From positions 1 through 14,820 of the forward strand of contig CAKTSO010000038.1 of assembly GCA_934613185.1 (NCBI GenBank): a stretch of 14,820 nucleotides of DNA, written 5' to 3'. The DNA comes from an uncultured Clostridia bacterium (lineage in GTDB: Bacteria > Bacillota > Clostridia > Christensenellales > Maliibacteriaceae). The position numbers and the translations under genes are program-made. The notes beneath the pieces are model-generated. The model did no database searches. It worked only from the letters and a program-made list of their open reading frames with translations, and was not told where the DNA came from. Positions 1 through 6,589 of this stretch are shown here, in pieces (position 1 is the stretch's first letter; every line of letters begins with the position of its first letter).

Positions 1-537
1 CATCGCGCACACGAGCACCAGCGGCACGACGGCAAGCGGCGCGTTGATGTTGAAGAGAATGACCAGAGAACCCGCGATCTTGATGATCGAGATGACGAGG
101 TCTTCGGGGCCGTGGTGCAGAAGTTCGCTGATATCGAACAGGTCGCTCGTCACGCGCGAGAGCAGATGACCGACCTTCTGATCGTCGAAAAACGAGAACG
201 ACAGCTTCTGGTAATGCGTGAAGATCTCGTTTCGCATGTCGTGCTCGATCTTTGCGCCCATGATATGGCCGAAATAGCCGATGTAGAAATTGCAGCCGAA
301 CTCGACGAGCACCATGGCGATCATCCAAAACCCGAGACGCAGGATCGTCGTCGCGGCCGCGCTTATGGAAAACTGCACGACGGTGCTTGTGATATAGCGG
401 ACGATCAGCGGGATGCCGAGCGTCATCGCCGCGCCAAGGACGGCGAAGAACATGTCCGAGAAGAACAGGCCGCGATAGGGCTTATAATACTGTGCGAGGC
501 GGCGCAGATTGCCGCTTTTTTTCTGTTTTTCCTTCAT
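1..537 (-). CDS. ABC transporter, N-terminal membrane domain (partial)
   Basis: The first 179 codons of a minus-strand gene that runs off the left edge. The protein starts MKEKQKKSGNLRRLAQYYKP, the usual cytoplasmic lead-in of an ABC exporter half-transporter. Hydrophobic helices follow, and then the coupling-region pattern of type-1 exporter membrane domains (MRNEIFTHYQKLSFSFFDDQ, then VGHLLSRVTSD). The ATPase domain must lie beyond the window. Start: the ATG at 535-537 is preceded by TGAGGCGTC, so its GAGG ribosome binding site overlaps the stop of the dehydrogenase gene upstream (stop at 544). This suggests translational coupling in a two-gene operon. The family (multidrug, lipid or peptide exporters) cannot be narrowed from this fragment. 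The transporter class is fairly sure; the substrate is unknown. Confidence 0.88.
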   Translation of the reverse strand, partial: MKEKQKKSGNLRRLAQYYKPYRGLFFSDMFFAVLGAAMTLGIPLIVRYITSTVVQFSISAAATTILRLGFWMIAMVLVEFGCNFYIGYFGHIMGAKIEHDMRNEIFTHYQKLSFSFFDDQKVGHLLSRVTSDLFDISELLHHGPEDLVISIIKIAGSLVILFNINAPLAVVPLVLVCAM

Positions 538-543
538 GACGCC

Positions 544-1494
544 TCACAGAATCACGCTCTTGGGCGCGCCGTCAAGGAACGCCTTGATGTTGTCGCAGAC
601 GATCTCGGCGCGAAGCGCGAGGGATTCTTCCGAGAAGAAGCCGACATGCGGCGCGAGGATCGCGTTTTTGGCGTGCAGCAGCGGATGGTCGGCGGCGATG
701 GGCGGTTCGGTCTCGAAGACGTCGAGCCCCGCCGCGGCGAGTTTCCCTTCGTTTAAGGCTTCCGCCAGCGCCGCGGAATCGACGACCGCGCCGCGCGCAC
801 AGTTGACGAGGATCGCGTCTTTTTTCATGAGCTTCAGCCGCCGCGCGTCGATCATGTGCCGCGTCTCGTCCGTCAGCGGGACGTGAAGAGAAACGACGTC
901 GCTTTGCGAGACCAGCTCGTCGAGCGAGGCAAATTCGATCCCGAGCGCCTTTGCGCATTCGCTTTCATGACGCGCGAACCCGAGCACGCGGCAGCCGAAG
1001 GGCGCCAAAAGCGCCGCGAAGCGGCAGCCGATCGCGCCGGTTCCGACGATGCCGACCGTCTTGCCGCGCAGCGTATGATGCACGACGCCCGCGCGGGTCT
1101 TGCCGTCTCGCACCTGTGCGTCACAAAGATCCAGATGGCGCAGGCAGGAAAGCGTCAGCGCGAGCGCCAGCTCCGCCGTCGCGTCGGTCGCGTAACCGCT
1201 TGCGTTGACGACGCGGATTCCCGCTTTTTTGCAGGCGTCGAGGTCGACGTGGTCGACGCCCGTGAATCCGACGGCGAGGAGCTTCATATGATCTCCCGCC
1301 TCGATCACGTCGCTTGTCAGCTTGCCGTTTGCGATGATCGCGATATCCGCCCGCGCGGCGGCCTCGCGCTTCTTCTCGTCCGTCAGCGGCGCGCCGCAGT
1401 AAAAAAGCGTATGTCCCGCAGCAAGAAGCGGCGCGGCGGCGGCTCTCATCACGTCTTCCGACACGCCGAGAGGTTCGAGCATGACGATATTCAT
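544..1494 (-). CDS. D-2-hydroxyacid dehydrogenase (NAD-dependent)
   Basis: A 316-residue protein of the D-isomer-specific 2-hydroxyacid dehydrogenase family, which reduces 2-keto acids to D-2-hydroxy acids, or the reverse, with NAD(P)H in the cytoplasm. The Rossmann dinucleotide-binding loop GTGAIG is at residues 151-156 (VGIVGTGAIGCRFA). The three catalytic residues of the family are visible: Arg in NCARG (R234), Glu in FETEPP (E263) and His in APHVGF (H283). Length is normal. The ATG at 1492-1494 has a strong ribosome binding site (TTTTGGAGGAAATGCACC just upstream). The gene leads directly into an ABC transporter gene 6 bases downstream. The substrate (phosphoglycerate, lactate, glycerate or hydroxyisocaproate type) cannot be decided; at 316 residues it lacks the ACT domain found in many SerA proteins. 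Confidence 0.9.
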   Translation of the reverse strand: MNIVMLEPLGVSEDVMRAAAAPLLAAGHTLFYCGAPLTDEKKREAAARADIAIIANGKLTSDVIEAGDHMKLLAVGFTGVDHVDLDACKKAGIRVVNASGYATDATAELALALTLSCLRHLDLCDAQVRDGKTRAGVVHHTLRGKTVGIVGTGAIGCRFAALLAPFGCRVLGFARHESECAKALGIEFASLDELVSQSDVVSLHVPLTDETRHMIDARRLKLMKKDAILVNCARGAVVDSAALAEALNEGKLAAAGLDVFETEPPIAADHPLLHAKNAILAPHVGFFSEESLALRAEIVCDNIKAFLDGAPKSVIL

Positions 1495-1527
1495 GGTGCA
1501 TTTCCTCCAAAATCTGTGATTACCGAT

Positions 1528-1556
1528 ATTATAGCATTTCCCGCGGAAAAAAACGA
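1528..1556 (-). promoter_or_regulatory. Promoter of the dehydrogenase/ABC transporter operon
   Basis: On the minus strand there is a perfect TATAAT (plus positions 1528-1533) preceded by TGC, an extended -10. The -35 region about 17 bases further upstream is poor (T-rich, no TTGACA). A short inverted repeat TTTCC-CGC-GGAAA lies just upstream of the -10 and could be an operator. The transcript would start about 26-28 bases upstream of the dehydrogenase ATG. Confidence 0.55.
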
Positions 1557-1671
1557 AGGGAAAACGGCGGGCGGCCGCGTCTTTTCCTCCGTTTTTCGTT
1601 TATGTTTTTGACATGCATCGATTTTCCGCCGAACGGGCGGCGCGGTGGGGCGCCCGCAAATCTATGCAGGC

Positions 1672-1729
1672 GACTTCCCCAACCAGCTGTGTATCGTTAT
1701 CTCTATGTATAGGATTAGGAAGTCTTTTT
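1672..1729 (+). other. Long-loop inverted repeat followed by T-tract
   Basis: GACTTCC (1672-1678) is complementary to GGAAGTC (1718-1724), and five T residues follow on the plus strand. The 39-base loop contains a small CTAT-GT-ATAG hairpin and is AT-richer than its surroundings. The shape resembles a weak plus-strand terminator or the 3' end of a small RNA, but no clear plus-strand gene or promoter precedes it. It fills most of the gap between the nfo stop and the dehydrogenase promoter. Confidence 0.25.
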
Positions 1730-1732
1730 GGT

Positions 1733-2584
1733 TCAGTGCTCGTCTTCCCGCATCGCTTTCAACATCGCGATCTCCTGCGCGTAGCCGTTCACATCCTCCT
1801 GCGGCGTCTCCAGATAAAACGGCAGCGCACGCAGCGCGGGGTGGTTGACGATCCTTCGGAACGCGTCTTTGCCGATCGCGCCGCATCCGATCTTCTCGTG
1901 CCGGTCGCGGCGGCTGCCGAGGGGATTTTTGGAATCGTTCAAATGCACCGCGCGAAGGCGGGAAAGCCCGATCACGCGGTCGAATTCCGCCAAAACGCCG
2001 TCCAGGTCGTTCGCAATGTCATACCCCGCGTCAAACACATGGCAGGTGTCGAGGCAGACGCCGAGGCGTTCGGGGCGTTTTGCGCGCGCGATGATCTCGG
2101 CGAGGCTTTCAAACCGTCCGCCGACCTCACTGCCCTTGCCCGCCATGGTCTCAAGCAGAACCGTCGTCGAGGAATCGTCGCCCGCCAGCGCCTCGTCGAG
2201 CGCACGGACGATCCGATCGATCCCCGCCGCCTCCCCCTGCCCGACGTGGCTGCCGGGGTGAAAATTATAAAGCGCGTTCGGGAAATCCGCCAGGCGGGAC
2301 AGGTCGTCCTTGAGCGTCCGCCGCGCGAAATCGCGGATTTTTTCGTCGCGCGCGCACAAGTTGAGCGTGTAGGGCGCGTGCGCCAGCATCGGGAAAATGT
2401 CGTGTGCCGCGGCAAATTCCAAAAATGCCGCGCGATCCGACGGATCGATCGCCTTCGCCGCGCCGCCGCGCGGGTTTCGCGTGAAAAACTGGAACGTGTT
2501 CGCGCCGATGGATTCCGCCGTGCGCGCCATGGCAAGATAGCCGCGCGCGACGGACAGGTGACAGCCGATGCGGAATGTCGTCAT
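1733..2584 (-). CDS. nfo: Deoxyribonuclease IV / AP endonuclease (endonuclease IV)
   Basis: A 283-residue endonuclease IV, which cuts DNA 5' to abasic sites in base excision repair using a three-metal zinc centre. All nine metal ligands of the E. coli Nfo family can be matched: H69 (MLAHAPY), H109 (NFHPGSH), E145 (LLETMAGKG), D179 and H182 (CLDTCH), H214 (VHLNDSK), D227 and H229 (RRDRHEKIG) and E259 (LETP). Length is standard. The ATG at 2582-2584 follows a good GGGGAGG ribosome binding site. The gene is downstream of the CpXC gene on the same strand, but 177 bases and a heptad tandem array separate them. No convincing hairpin terminator follows the stop; a weak AAAACGG/CCGTTTT pair near 1559-1598 is the only candidate. 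Confidence 0.96.
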   Translation of the reverse strand: MTTFRIGCHLSVARGYLAMARTAESIGANTFQFFTRNPRGGAAKAIDPSDRAAFLEFAAAHDIFPMLAHAPYTLNLCARDEKIRDFARRTLKDDLSRLADFPNALYNFHPGSHVGQGEAAGIDRIVRALDEALAGDDSSTTVLLETMAGKGSEVGGRFESLAEIIARAKRPERLGVCLDTCHVFDAGYDIANDLDGVLAEFDRVIGLSRLRAVHLNDSKNPLGSRRDRHEKIGCGAIGKDAFRRIVNHPALRALPFYLETPQEDVNGYAQEIAMLKAMREDEH

Positions 2585-2598
2585 ATTGCCTCCCCGAT

Positions 2599-2682
2599 TC
2601 AGTGGTCAGCGGTCAGTGGTCAGTGGTCAGTGGTTAGTGAGCTGTGGGCTGTGGTTAGTGAGCTGTGGGCTGTGGGCTGTAG
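2599..2682. repeat. Heptanucleotide tandem repeat array (12 units)
   Basis: Twelve contiguous 7-base units with no interruption: TCAGTGG, TCAGCGG, three TCAGTGG, TTAGTGA, two GCTGTGG, TTAGTGA, two GCTGTGG, then GCTGTAG. Within this, two perfect 21-base copies of the order TTAGTGA-GCTGTGG-GCTGTGG lie side by side (2634-2654 and 2655-2675). Heptad arrays with a fixed period but drifting unit sequence are known as short tandemly repeated repetitive (STRR) sequences, first described in cyanobacteria. The array ends 15 bases before the nfo start codon on the minus strand. If the weak TAAAAT at 2684-2689 is the nfo -10, the array lies in or at the start of the nfo leader. Confidence 0.95.
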
Positions 2683-2761
2683 AATTTTAATGCGGCGATG
2701 CGGTTTTTTCATTTCGAAACGGTTCCCGTCCGCCGAATTTGAAATCGCGCCGAAACGCGCC

Positions 2762-3430
2762 TCACCCTTGCGCTTCCATGGCAAGCCTTGCGGTGTCTGC
2801 GGCCCATTTTTCGTCGACGCGCTCGAACCCGCCGCCGGTCATTTCCTCGCAGACGTCGCCGCAGACGTCGTAGAGTCGATTGTAAAGGTCGTCGGGCAGC
2901 GGCAGCGCGAACACGTCGCCGTCCTCGTCGATGAACGCCGCGACGATCTCCTCCCCCTTGGCGTCGATCAAAACGCGGCGGATCTTCATCTGCGGCTGTT
3001 CCTCGCGAAGCTCCTCCAAAAGCGCGAGCTTGCAAAGCTCGATCACGCGGTCGTCCAGATCGTGCTCGAAGATCACGATTTTTTCGATCAGTTCCTCATA
3101 GCTTTCGACCGCGCGCAGCGTGTAGCCCGAGCCTTCGAAAATGCCCGCGCGCTCGACGGCGTCGGAAAACTCCGCCTCGTCCGCGTCCTGCGGGCAATAG
3201 CGGATCAAAAAGCGGCGGCGCATGTCGTGATACAGAAACGGCGCGTCGACGACGAGCGGCGTGCCGCATTCGGGGCATTCCCACGCAAACAGCGTGCGGT
3301 CGAGCACCCCGGCTCTTTGTTCCGGGGAAAGCGTCGCGTTGACGCTCTCGGGCGTGAAAAAGCGGCCGCGGCTGCCGCATTCGGGGCAGGTGACGGCGTA
3401 TTCATGCATCGACAAAAAATTTTGTTCCAT
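2762..3430 (-). CDS. CpXC domain zinc-ribbon protein
   Basis: A 222-residue protein with two CPECG motifs (residues 15-19 and 52-56 from the chosen start), the metal-binding pair of the CpXC domain family. The rest is acidic, with a helical stretch (ELIEKIVIFEHDLDDRVIEL) and a C-terminal strand-rich part (KIRRVLIDAKGEEIVAAFI). The biochemical role of the family is unknown; the cysteines point to a structural zinc site. Start: an ATG at 3428-3430 and a TTG at 3434-3436 are both in frame behind AAGGGA. I prefer the ATG (spacing about 10), although TTG would add two residues. No strong promoter is visible on this strand; the TTGACA at 3475-3480 has no good -10 at 17 bases. Confidence 0.85.
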   Translation of the reverse strand: MEQNFLSMHEYAVTCPECGSRGRFFTPESVNATLSPEQRAGVLDRTLFAWECPECGTPLVVDAPFLYHDMRRRFLIRYCPQDADEAEFSDAVERAGIFEGSGYTLRAVESYEELIEKIVIFEHDLDDRVIELCKLALLEELREEQPQMKIRRVLIDAKGEEIVAAFIDEDGDVFALPLPDDLYNRLYDVCGDVCEEMTGGGFERVDEKWAADTARLAMEAQG

Positions 3431-3444
3431 TTGCAAAATTTCCC

Positions 3445-3472
3445 TTGCTTTTTTGTTGTTTTATGATAGAAT
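3445..3472 (+). promoter_or_regulatory. Promoter with extended -10 before a short RNA
   Basis: TTGCTT (3445-3450), a 16-base spacer, then TAGAAT (3467-3472) preceded by TGA, giving an extended -10. The predicted start is near 3479. The -35 lies over the ribosome binding site region of the divergent CpXC gene, so the two transcription units face away from each other with overlapping control regions. Confidence 0.5.
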
Positions 3473-3478
3473 ATTGTC

Positions 3479-3545
3479 AATGGGATGTGTTCCCGCATCC
3501 TGTTTTTGCTTCCAGCCCCGCTCCCTTATGCGGGGCATTTTTATT
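3479..3545 (+). ncRNA. Candidate small RNA or terminated leader (about 65 nt)
   Basis: Between the promoter at 3445-3472 and a strong terminator at 3515-3545 there is no convincing ORF. The 5' part can fold as GGATG (3483-3487) with CATCC (3496-3500), or alternatively GGGA (3482-3485) with TCCC (3491-3494); the two pairings exclude each other. A T-rich linker then leads to the terminator stem. The transketolase promoter lies about 80 bases downstream, so this could be an independent small RNA or an early-terminated leader. I do not recognise a known RNA family. Confidence 0.35.
3515..3545 (+). terminator. Intrinsic terminator of the short RNA
   Basis: A perfect 7-bp stem GCCCCGC (3515-3521) / GCGGGGC (3530-3536) with an 8-base loop, followed by ATTTTTATTT. 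It is oriented to stop plus-strand transcription, yet no protein gene precedes it on that strand. Confidence 0.75.
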
Positions 3546-3623
3546 TGATCGTGGCGGCGTCTTCTCCTATCAGAGTATACCACGCCCGCCGCGCAATTTC
3601 CCGCCGAAATCGCAAATTGCACC

Positions 3624-3652
3624 TTGCAATATCCTACGTTTCATGAAATAAT
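3624..3652 (+). promoter_or_regulatory. Promoter of the transketolase operon
   Basis: TTGCAA (3624-3629), exactly 17 bases, then AATAAT (3647-3652) with TGA just before it (extended -10). The predicted start is near 3659, about 63 bases before the chosen TTG start codon. A small inverted repeat ATTGC-ACCTT-GCAAT (3616-3630) overlaps the -35 and may be a regulator site. Confidence 0.6.
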
Positions 3653-3721
3653 AGAGCTAACATTTGACGCGGGATTCTCATGGGATCCGTGCGCAAAAAC
3701 CAAAGAAAGAGGTGCATCCTT

Positions 3722-4579
3722 TTGGCTGATACCAATACGGTAAAACAGTTGGAAAAAAAGGCGCTCACCATCCGTGAGGAGCTGATCCGCCTTTGCAACC
3801 ATGTGCCGATCCATATCGGCGGCGACATGTCCGTCTGCGACGTCATGACGGTCATCTGGCAGTATGCCATGAAGTACGATCCGCAGAACCCGAAGATGGA
3901 GTCCCGCGACCGCTTCATCCTCTCCAAGGGCCATGCGGCCGCCGTCACTTCGCTGAACCAGGCGCTGCTTGGGTGCTATAAGATGGAAGACATCTTCAAC
4001 GAATACGCGACCGATTACGGCCGCTTCGGCATGCATTCGTGCAATCTGATCAACCCGCACGTCGAAGTTTCGACCGGCTCCCTCGGGCACGGGCTTCCCG
4101 TCGCCGCCGGCATCGCGCAGGCGCTGCGTTTGAATGGCAACAAGACCAGCCGCGTTTACGTCGTCATGGGCGACGGCGAACAGGCCGAGGGTTCCCTTTG
4201 GGAGACCGCGATGAGCGCGCCGAACTTCAAGCTCGGCAACCTCGTCGGCGTCATCGACCGCAACCGCTGCTCTTTGATGGGCTACACCGAGGAGCGCTTC
4301 CCGCTTGAAAACCTGCCCGAAAAATGGCGCGCGTTCCACTGGAACGTGATCGAAGTCGACGGCCACGACATGAACGCCCTGATCGACGTGTTCGACAACC
4401 TGCCCGCGGCGGACAGCGACGTTCCCACGCTCATCGTCTGCAACACCGAAAAGGGCCACGGCGTCAGCTTCATGGCGAACAATCCCGACTGGCACATGGG
4501 CAACATTACCGACGAAACGATGAACAAGGCGCTGGCGGAGCTGAAAGCCGCCTATAAAGAAAAGTGGGGTGAAGACTAA
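3722..4579 (+). CDS. Transketolase, N-terminal (TPP-binding) subunit
   Basis: The 285-residue first half of a split transketolase, which transfers two-carbon ketol units between sugar phosphates using thiamine diphosphate. The TPP/magnesium motif is at residues 150-181 (GDGEQAEGSLWE up to N181 in IDRN). The family histidines appear in IHIGG (H31), SKGHA (H71) and TGSLGHG (H123). Start: TTG at 3722-3724 has an ideal GAGGTG site 7 bases upstream; the ATG at 3680 would add 14 basic residues and has only a poor site. The stop overlaps the start of the second subunit (TAATG). No sugar-uptake or pathway genes lie beside it, so it may serve the pentose phosphate pathway or a special sugar route as other split transketolases do. 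Confidence 0.93.
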   Translation: MADTNTVKQLEKKALTIREELIRLCNHVPIHIGGDMSVCDVMTVIWQYAMKYDPQNPKMESRDRFILSKGHAAAVTSLNQALLGCYKMEDIFNEYATDYGRFGMHSCNLINPHVEVSTGSLGHGLPVAAGIAQALRLNGNKTSRVYVVMGDGEQAEGSLWETAMSAPNFKLGNLVGVIDRNRCSLMGYTEERFPLENLPEKWRAFHWNVIEVDGHDMNALIDVFDNLPAADSDVPTLIVCNTEKGHGVSFMANNPDWHMGNITDETMNKALAELKAAYKEKWGED

Positions 4580-5535
4580 TGCCGCAGGTCGATTTCAACA
4601 TTTCTCAGCGTATCAAGCAGATCGATGCGCCCGGCAAAAAGCTGGCGGAGCTCGGCGAAAAGCATAAGAATATCGTCGTCGTCAACGCCGACCTTGGCAT
4701 CACTAACCGCTCCAAGGCGTTCTATCTCGCCTTCCCCGAGCGTTCCTTCGACGTGGGCATCGCCGAACAGAACATGGTCAGCTTCGCCGCCGGCCTTGCG
4801 CACGAGGGCTTCATGCCTTTCGTGTTCACGATGGCTCCGTTCCTCACCATGCGCGCCTGCGAGCAGGTCCGCACCGACATCTGCTACGGCGAATACCCCG
4901 TCCGTCTCATGGGCAACGCCACCGGCTACGCCTCCGGCGTCTCCGGCGCGACGCACTGCGGCCTTGAGGACGTGGCGATCATGGGCTCCATGGGCGGCAT
5001 GACGGTCGTCGAGGGCTGCGACTTCGAGCAGGCCTCCCAGATCCTCGAAGCTTCCATCGAGCACAAGGGCCCGATGTACATCCGCGTGGCCAGCGAGTCC
5101 GAGGAGACGCTCTACGATCACCCGACCTTTGAGATCGGCAAGGCGCAGGTCGCCATCGACGGCGACGACGGCGCGTTCCTCGTCTCCGGCGTGACCGTGA
5201 AGTTCGCCATGGAAGCCGCCCGCCGCATCAAGGAAGAGACCGGCAAGGCGATCCGCGTCGTCAACTTCCCGACGATCAAGCCCATCGACAAGGAAGCCGT
5301 CGCTTCCGCCGCCAAGACCGGCCGCGTCATCGCGGCGCAGGACCACAGCGTCGTCGGCGGCCTCGGGTTCTACGCGGGCACGGCGATCGCCGAGTCCGGC
5401 GTGGGCTGCAAATACGAGATCCTCGGTGCGCCCGACAAATACGTCCCGCTTGCGACGACGCCGTTCCTGTATCGCACGAACGAGTACGACACCGACGGCC
5501 TCTACAAGCACATGATGGCGATGCTCGCCGACTAA
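4579..5535 (+). CDS. Transketolase, C-terminal subunit
   Basis: The 318-residue second half of the split transketolase, carrying the pyrimidine-binding domain and the C-terminal domain. The catalytic glutamate that activates thiamine diphosphate is in VGIAEQNM (E63). The conserved THCGLEDVAIM segment (usually THHGLED in this family) follows, and the C-terminal domain begins near GAFLVSGVTVKFAMEAA. The ATG overlaps the stop codon of the N-terminal subunit gene by one base, so the two are translationally coupled and surely form one enzyme. Length is normal. A strong terminator 60 bases after the stop ends the operon. The protein resembles the transketolase half proteins common in Clostridia; the physiological sugar substrates cannot be read from sequence. 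Confidence 0.94.
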   Translation: MPQVDFNISQRIKQIDAPGKKLAELGEKHKNIVVVNADLGITNRSKAFYLAFPERSFDVGIAEQNMVSFAAGLAHEGFMPFVFTMAPFLTMRACEQVRTDICYGEYPVRLMGNATGYASGVSGATHCGLEDVAIMGSMGGMTVVEGCDFEQASQILEASIEHKGPMYIRVASESEETLYDHPTFEIGKAQVAIDGDDGAFLVSGVTVKFAMEAARRIKEETGKAIRVVNFPTIKPIDKEAVASAAKTGRVIAAQDHSVVGGLGFYAGTAIAESGVGCKYEILGAPDKYVPLATTPFLYRTNEYDTDGLYKHMMAMLAD

Positions 5536-5594
5536 AAAAAAGAAACGTTCGGCCGAACCGAGGGCGGCCTGCCACCGTCTTTGGCGAGGTCTGC

Positions 5595-5631
5595 AAAAAG
5601 GCGCGAGGGATTTTCCCTTGCGTCTTTTTTT
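5595..5631 (+). terminator. Terminator of the transketolase operon
   Basis: AAAAAGGCGCGAGGG pairs with CCCTTGCGTCTTTTT around a 5-base ATTTT loop (about 15 bp including two wobbles), and the run of T follows to 5631. A separate perfect 12-base palindrome, GTTCGGCCGAAC (5547-5558), lies between the stop codon and this hairpin. Confidence 0.85.
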
Positions 5632-5636
5632 GATCC

Positions 5637-5666
5637 GCATAAATCGCCCCGCCCGTGCGCATGCTA
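5637..5666 (+). promoter_or_regulatory. Possible forespore (sigma-G-like) promoter
   Basis: GCATA (5637-5641), an 18-base spacer and CATGCTA (5660-5666) fit the sigma-G pattern of Bacillus (gHATR, N17-18, CAtnnTA). No sigma-A promoter is visible before the coat gene. Against it: the start would fall near 5673, inside the ribosome binding site, leaving almost no leader. Treat as weak. Confidence 0.25.
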
Positions 5667-5684
5667 ACGTCGAGGTGATGAATG

Positions 5685-6164
5685 ATGGTATTGACCCAAA
5701 AAGAAACCATGCTTCTTGAAGACCTGAAACGACAGGAACAGGTCTGCATCGACAAGTACGAGCGCTACGCGCAGGACGCGTGCGACCCGACGCTCGGGAC
5801 GCTGTTTTGGGAGCTTTCGCGCACGGAACGCGACCATTTGACCGAGATCAACCGCATTTTGGACGGCAAAGCCCCAAGCAGCGCAAACGGAGCGGGCGGA
5901 CAGACAGGCGAACCCGCGAACGACGACTTCAAGCGCCGCGCGGCCTACACGACATTAAGCGACGGCGAGGACAAGTGCACCGATGCCTACCTTTGCGCCG
6001 ACGCGCTGTCGATGGAAAAGCACGTCTCCTCCTTTTACGACACGGCGATCTTCGAGTTCGCGCAGCAGGAGCTTCGCGACGCGCTGAACGCCATCCAGCG
6101 TCAGGAGCAGGAACACGGCAAGCGCATCTACGACTACATGGCGGCAAACGGCATGCCCGCATAA
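5685..6164 (+). CDS. Coat_F-type spore coat protein (ferritin-like)
   Basis: A 159-residue helical protein that begins MVLTQKETMLLEDLKRQEQV, typical of the clostridial Coat_F (CotF-like) family. The fold is a ferritin-like helical bundle. Two halves, each rich in Glu and Gln, are joined by a Ser/Gly/Asn linker (residues about 64-80). Family members are found in spore coats, which implies a spore-former, but some function in vegetative or stress settings. Start: tandem ATGs at 5682 and 5685; the second has the better spacing (7 bases) to GAGGTG and matches the family N terminus. The gene stands alone, converges with the DUF1292 gene, and shares a hairpin terminator with it. Confidence 0.85.
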   Translation: MVLTQKETMLLEDLKRQEQVCIDKYERYAQDACDPTLGTLFWELSRTERDHLTEINRILDGKAPSSANGAGGQTGEPANDDFKRRAAYTTLSDGEDKCTDAYLCADALSMEKHVSSFYDTAIFEFAQQELRDALNAIQRQEQEHGKRIYDYMAANGMPA

Positions 6165-6205
6165 CCTCTTCCCCGGTTTCCTCCTTGAAATTCAGCGGGT
6201 ACAAA

Positions 6206-6242
6206 AACAGCGCCGATCCGAAAAATGCGGATCGGCGCTGTT
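6206..6242. terminator. Bidirectional terminator between convergent genes
   Basis: A perfect 15-bp stem AACAGCGCCGATCCG / CGGATCGGCGCTGTT with a 7-base loop. On the minus strand it is followed by a T run (GCTGTTTTTGT); on the plus strand by the weaker GATTTTATT. It serves the coat gene from the left and the DUF1292 operon from the right. Confidence 0.85.
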
Positions 6243-6300
6243 GATTTTATTGGTTTCACCGAGGCGCAACGTCTGCGCCGCAGAACGCTTCCCACCGTTT

Positions 6301-6576
6301 TCAGGACTCGACGGCGCCGCCGAGCGCGCGGTCGATGACGCTTGCGACGAATTCCCACTCCTCGTCCGAGGTGATCGGCAGAAGGTTGGAAAGATCGCCG
6401 CCGTCGACCTGCTCGGGGAAATAGCGGGACGCGGAAATGCGCGAGGGGTCGAGCTCCTCGGCGTAGACCAGATAGTGCGCGTTCCAGTCGTCGCTGTAAA
6501 ACGTGAAAAGCACGACGCACGGGATCGGTTCGCCGCTGCCGCTCAAAAGTTCAAAACGAACGACGTCGTCAGCCAT
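6301..6576 (-). CDS. DUF1292 family protein (YrzB-like)
   Basis: A small acidic protein of 91 residues with the usual DUF1292 plan: strand-rich start (DDVVRFELLSGSG), the aromatic core (FTFYSDDWNAHYLVYAEEL) and the acidic C-terminal helix (SDEEWEFVASVIDRAL). Function is unknown; members are widespread small proteins in Firmicutes. Start: ATG at 6574-6576 behind AGGAGGG, an optimal site; a longer reading frame upstream in the same frame is only overlap with the kinase gene. It follows the amino acid kinase gene by 13 bases and is probably in its operon. Confidence 0.82.
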   Translation of the reverse strand: MADDVVRFELLSGSGEPIPCVVLFTFYSDDWNAHYLVYAEELDPSRISASRYFPEQVDGGDLSNLLPITSDEEWEFVASVIDRALGGAVES

Positions 6577-6589
6577 GATGTACCCTCCT

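Noticed and set aside
2599..2682. CRISPR array
   Set aside because: Units are 7 bases and contiguous, with no unique spacers and no cas genes; this is a tandem heptad array.
1613..3466. Long plus-strand reading frame opposite nfo and the CpXC gene
   Set aside because: It crosses two well-supported genes and the heptad array, has no domain resemblance, and is open only because of high GC.
3452..3480. TTGACA (minus strand) as promoter of the CpXC gene
   Set aside because: At 17 bases the -10 position reads AACAAA, a poor match; no better hexamer at 16 or 18.
3641..4495. Minus-strand reading frame opposite the transketolase N subunit
   Set aside because: Shadow of a gene with clear TPP motifs; its sequence resembles no family.
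5547..5558. GTTCGGCCGAAC palindrome as an operator
   Set aside because: It lies after the transketolase stop and before the terminator, not at a promoter; more likely incidental or part of 3' RNA structure.
4576..5640. Minus-strand reading frame opposite the transketolase C subunit
   Set aside because: Covers the coding strand of a clear gene and its terminator, with no start site support.
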